Below the pieces are notes generated by a model. The model searched no databases, was not told the origin of the DNA, and saw only the letters and a list, made by a program, of their open reading frames with translations. Made by a program: the position numbers and the translations under genes. Shown one piece after another: positions 23,348 through 23,445 of a stretch of DNA of 23,445 nt (the first letter of the stretch is position 1; the number at the start of each line of letters is the position of its first letter). This DNA is from CAKSXP01 sp964609305 (lineage in GTDB: Bacteria; Bacillota; Clostridia; Oscillospirales; Oscillospiraceae), in the NCBI GenBank assembly GCA_964609305.1, contig CAZSRK010000032.1, forward strand, positions 1 through 23,445. Direction: 5' to 3'.

Positions 23348-23388
23348 TTTCGCCGCGCCGCTTTCTCTCACGCTTGCGAAATTTTTTT
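23348..23388 (+). terminator. Possible terminator of the methyltransferase gene
   Basis: TTTCGC (23348-23353) pairs with GCGAAA (23376-23381), with a smaller GCG/CGC pairing inside, followed by seven T (23382-23388). The stem is short and the loop long, so confidence is moderate. Confidence 0.4.
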
Positions 23389-23391
23389 CAA

Positions 23392-23424
23392 AAACCCCCG
23401 CTGTGGTTTTCACAGCGGGGGTTT
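23392..23424 (-). terminator. Strong terminator for a gene beyond the right edge
   Basis: A perfect 14-bp GC-rich stem (23392-23405 with 23411-23424), 5-nt loop. On the minus strand it is followed by TTG and the A/T-rich tract at 23379-23390, and the stem itself ends in TTT, whereas the plus-strand side has no T-run beyond the stem. It should end a minus-strand transcript entering from outside the window. Confidence 0.75.
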
Positions 23425-23445
23425 GGCAGATTCTATTATAGCTTG

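Noticed and set aside
1..23445. CRISPR arrays, tRNA or rRNA genes, intact transposases or phage genes
   Set aside because: No regularly spaced repeats, tRNA-like cloverleaf or rRNA sequence, and no transposase or phage protein motif was found on reading the window.

Overview
The window looks like a chromosomal segment of a low-to-mid GC anaerobic Firmicute, most likely a gut Clostridia lineage (Oscillospirales-like). This rests on a tryptophan T-box leader ahead of trpE, the diaminopimelate aminotransferase (DapL) route to lysine and peptidoglycan, a DUF4364 protein, a CsoR/P-type ATPase pair, strong AGGAGG ribosome binding sites and consensus SigA promoters. I infer the lineage from gene content and cannot place the species. 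There are no rRNA genes, tRNA genes, CRISPR arrays or intact insertion sequences.

Left part (1-7430). Minus-strand genes encode a DAPG/phloretin-hydrolase-like protein (61-837), ammonia-dependent asparagine synthetase asnA (936-1949) and a DUF4364 protein (1977-2498). A divergent control region (2499-2766) holds two extended -10 promoters inside a perfect inverted repeat. It separates these genes from a plus-strand, cysteine-rich protein of unknown function (2767-3549), which may have a SigK-like promoter. Next is a two-gene minus-strand operon of an Old Yellow Enzyme/dienoyl-CoA-reductase-type flavoprotein (5347-7332) followed by a fumarate-reductase-type FAD protein (3648-5258). This pairing is typical of anaerobic reduction of enone, steroid or polyphenol substrates. 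With the DAPG-hydrolase-like gene nearby, it is the best candidate here for an undescribed catabolic function.

Middle (7492-11442). A minus-strand cell-wall-precursor operon, dapF-dapL-glmS, makes meso-diaminopimelate and glucosamine-6-phosphate. Its promoter lies back to back with the trp promoter.

Centre right (11504-18317). This is a complete tryptophan operon, trpEGDCFBA. It is preceded by a consensus promoter and a T-box riboswitch with a UGG specifier codon, and four gene junctions are ATGA overlaps. Uncharged tRNA-Trp should switch on the whole set, which converts chorismate to tryptophan. TrpA carries Glu where the catalytic Asp60 of the enteric enzyme lies.

Right part (18381-23445). 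A long palindrome closes the trp operon. It is followed by an ANT(6)/AadE-type aminoglycoside nucleotidyltransferase (minus strand), a decayed stretch with an XRE-regulator pseudogene and a second gene remnant, a heavy-metal P1B ATPase with its CsoR-family repressor and operator-like palindromes, and a SAM-dependent methyltransferase with a hairpin at the predicted 5' end of its message. The last bases hold a strong terminator for a minus-strand gene that lies beyond the right edge.
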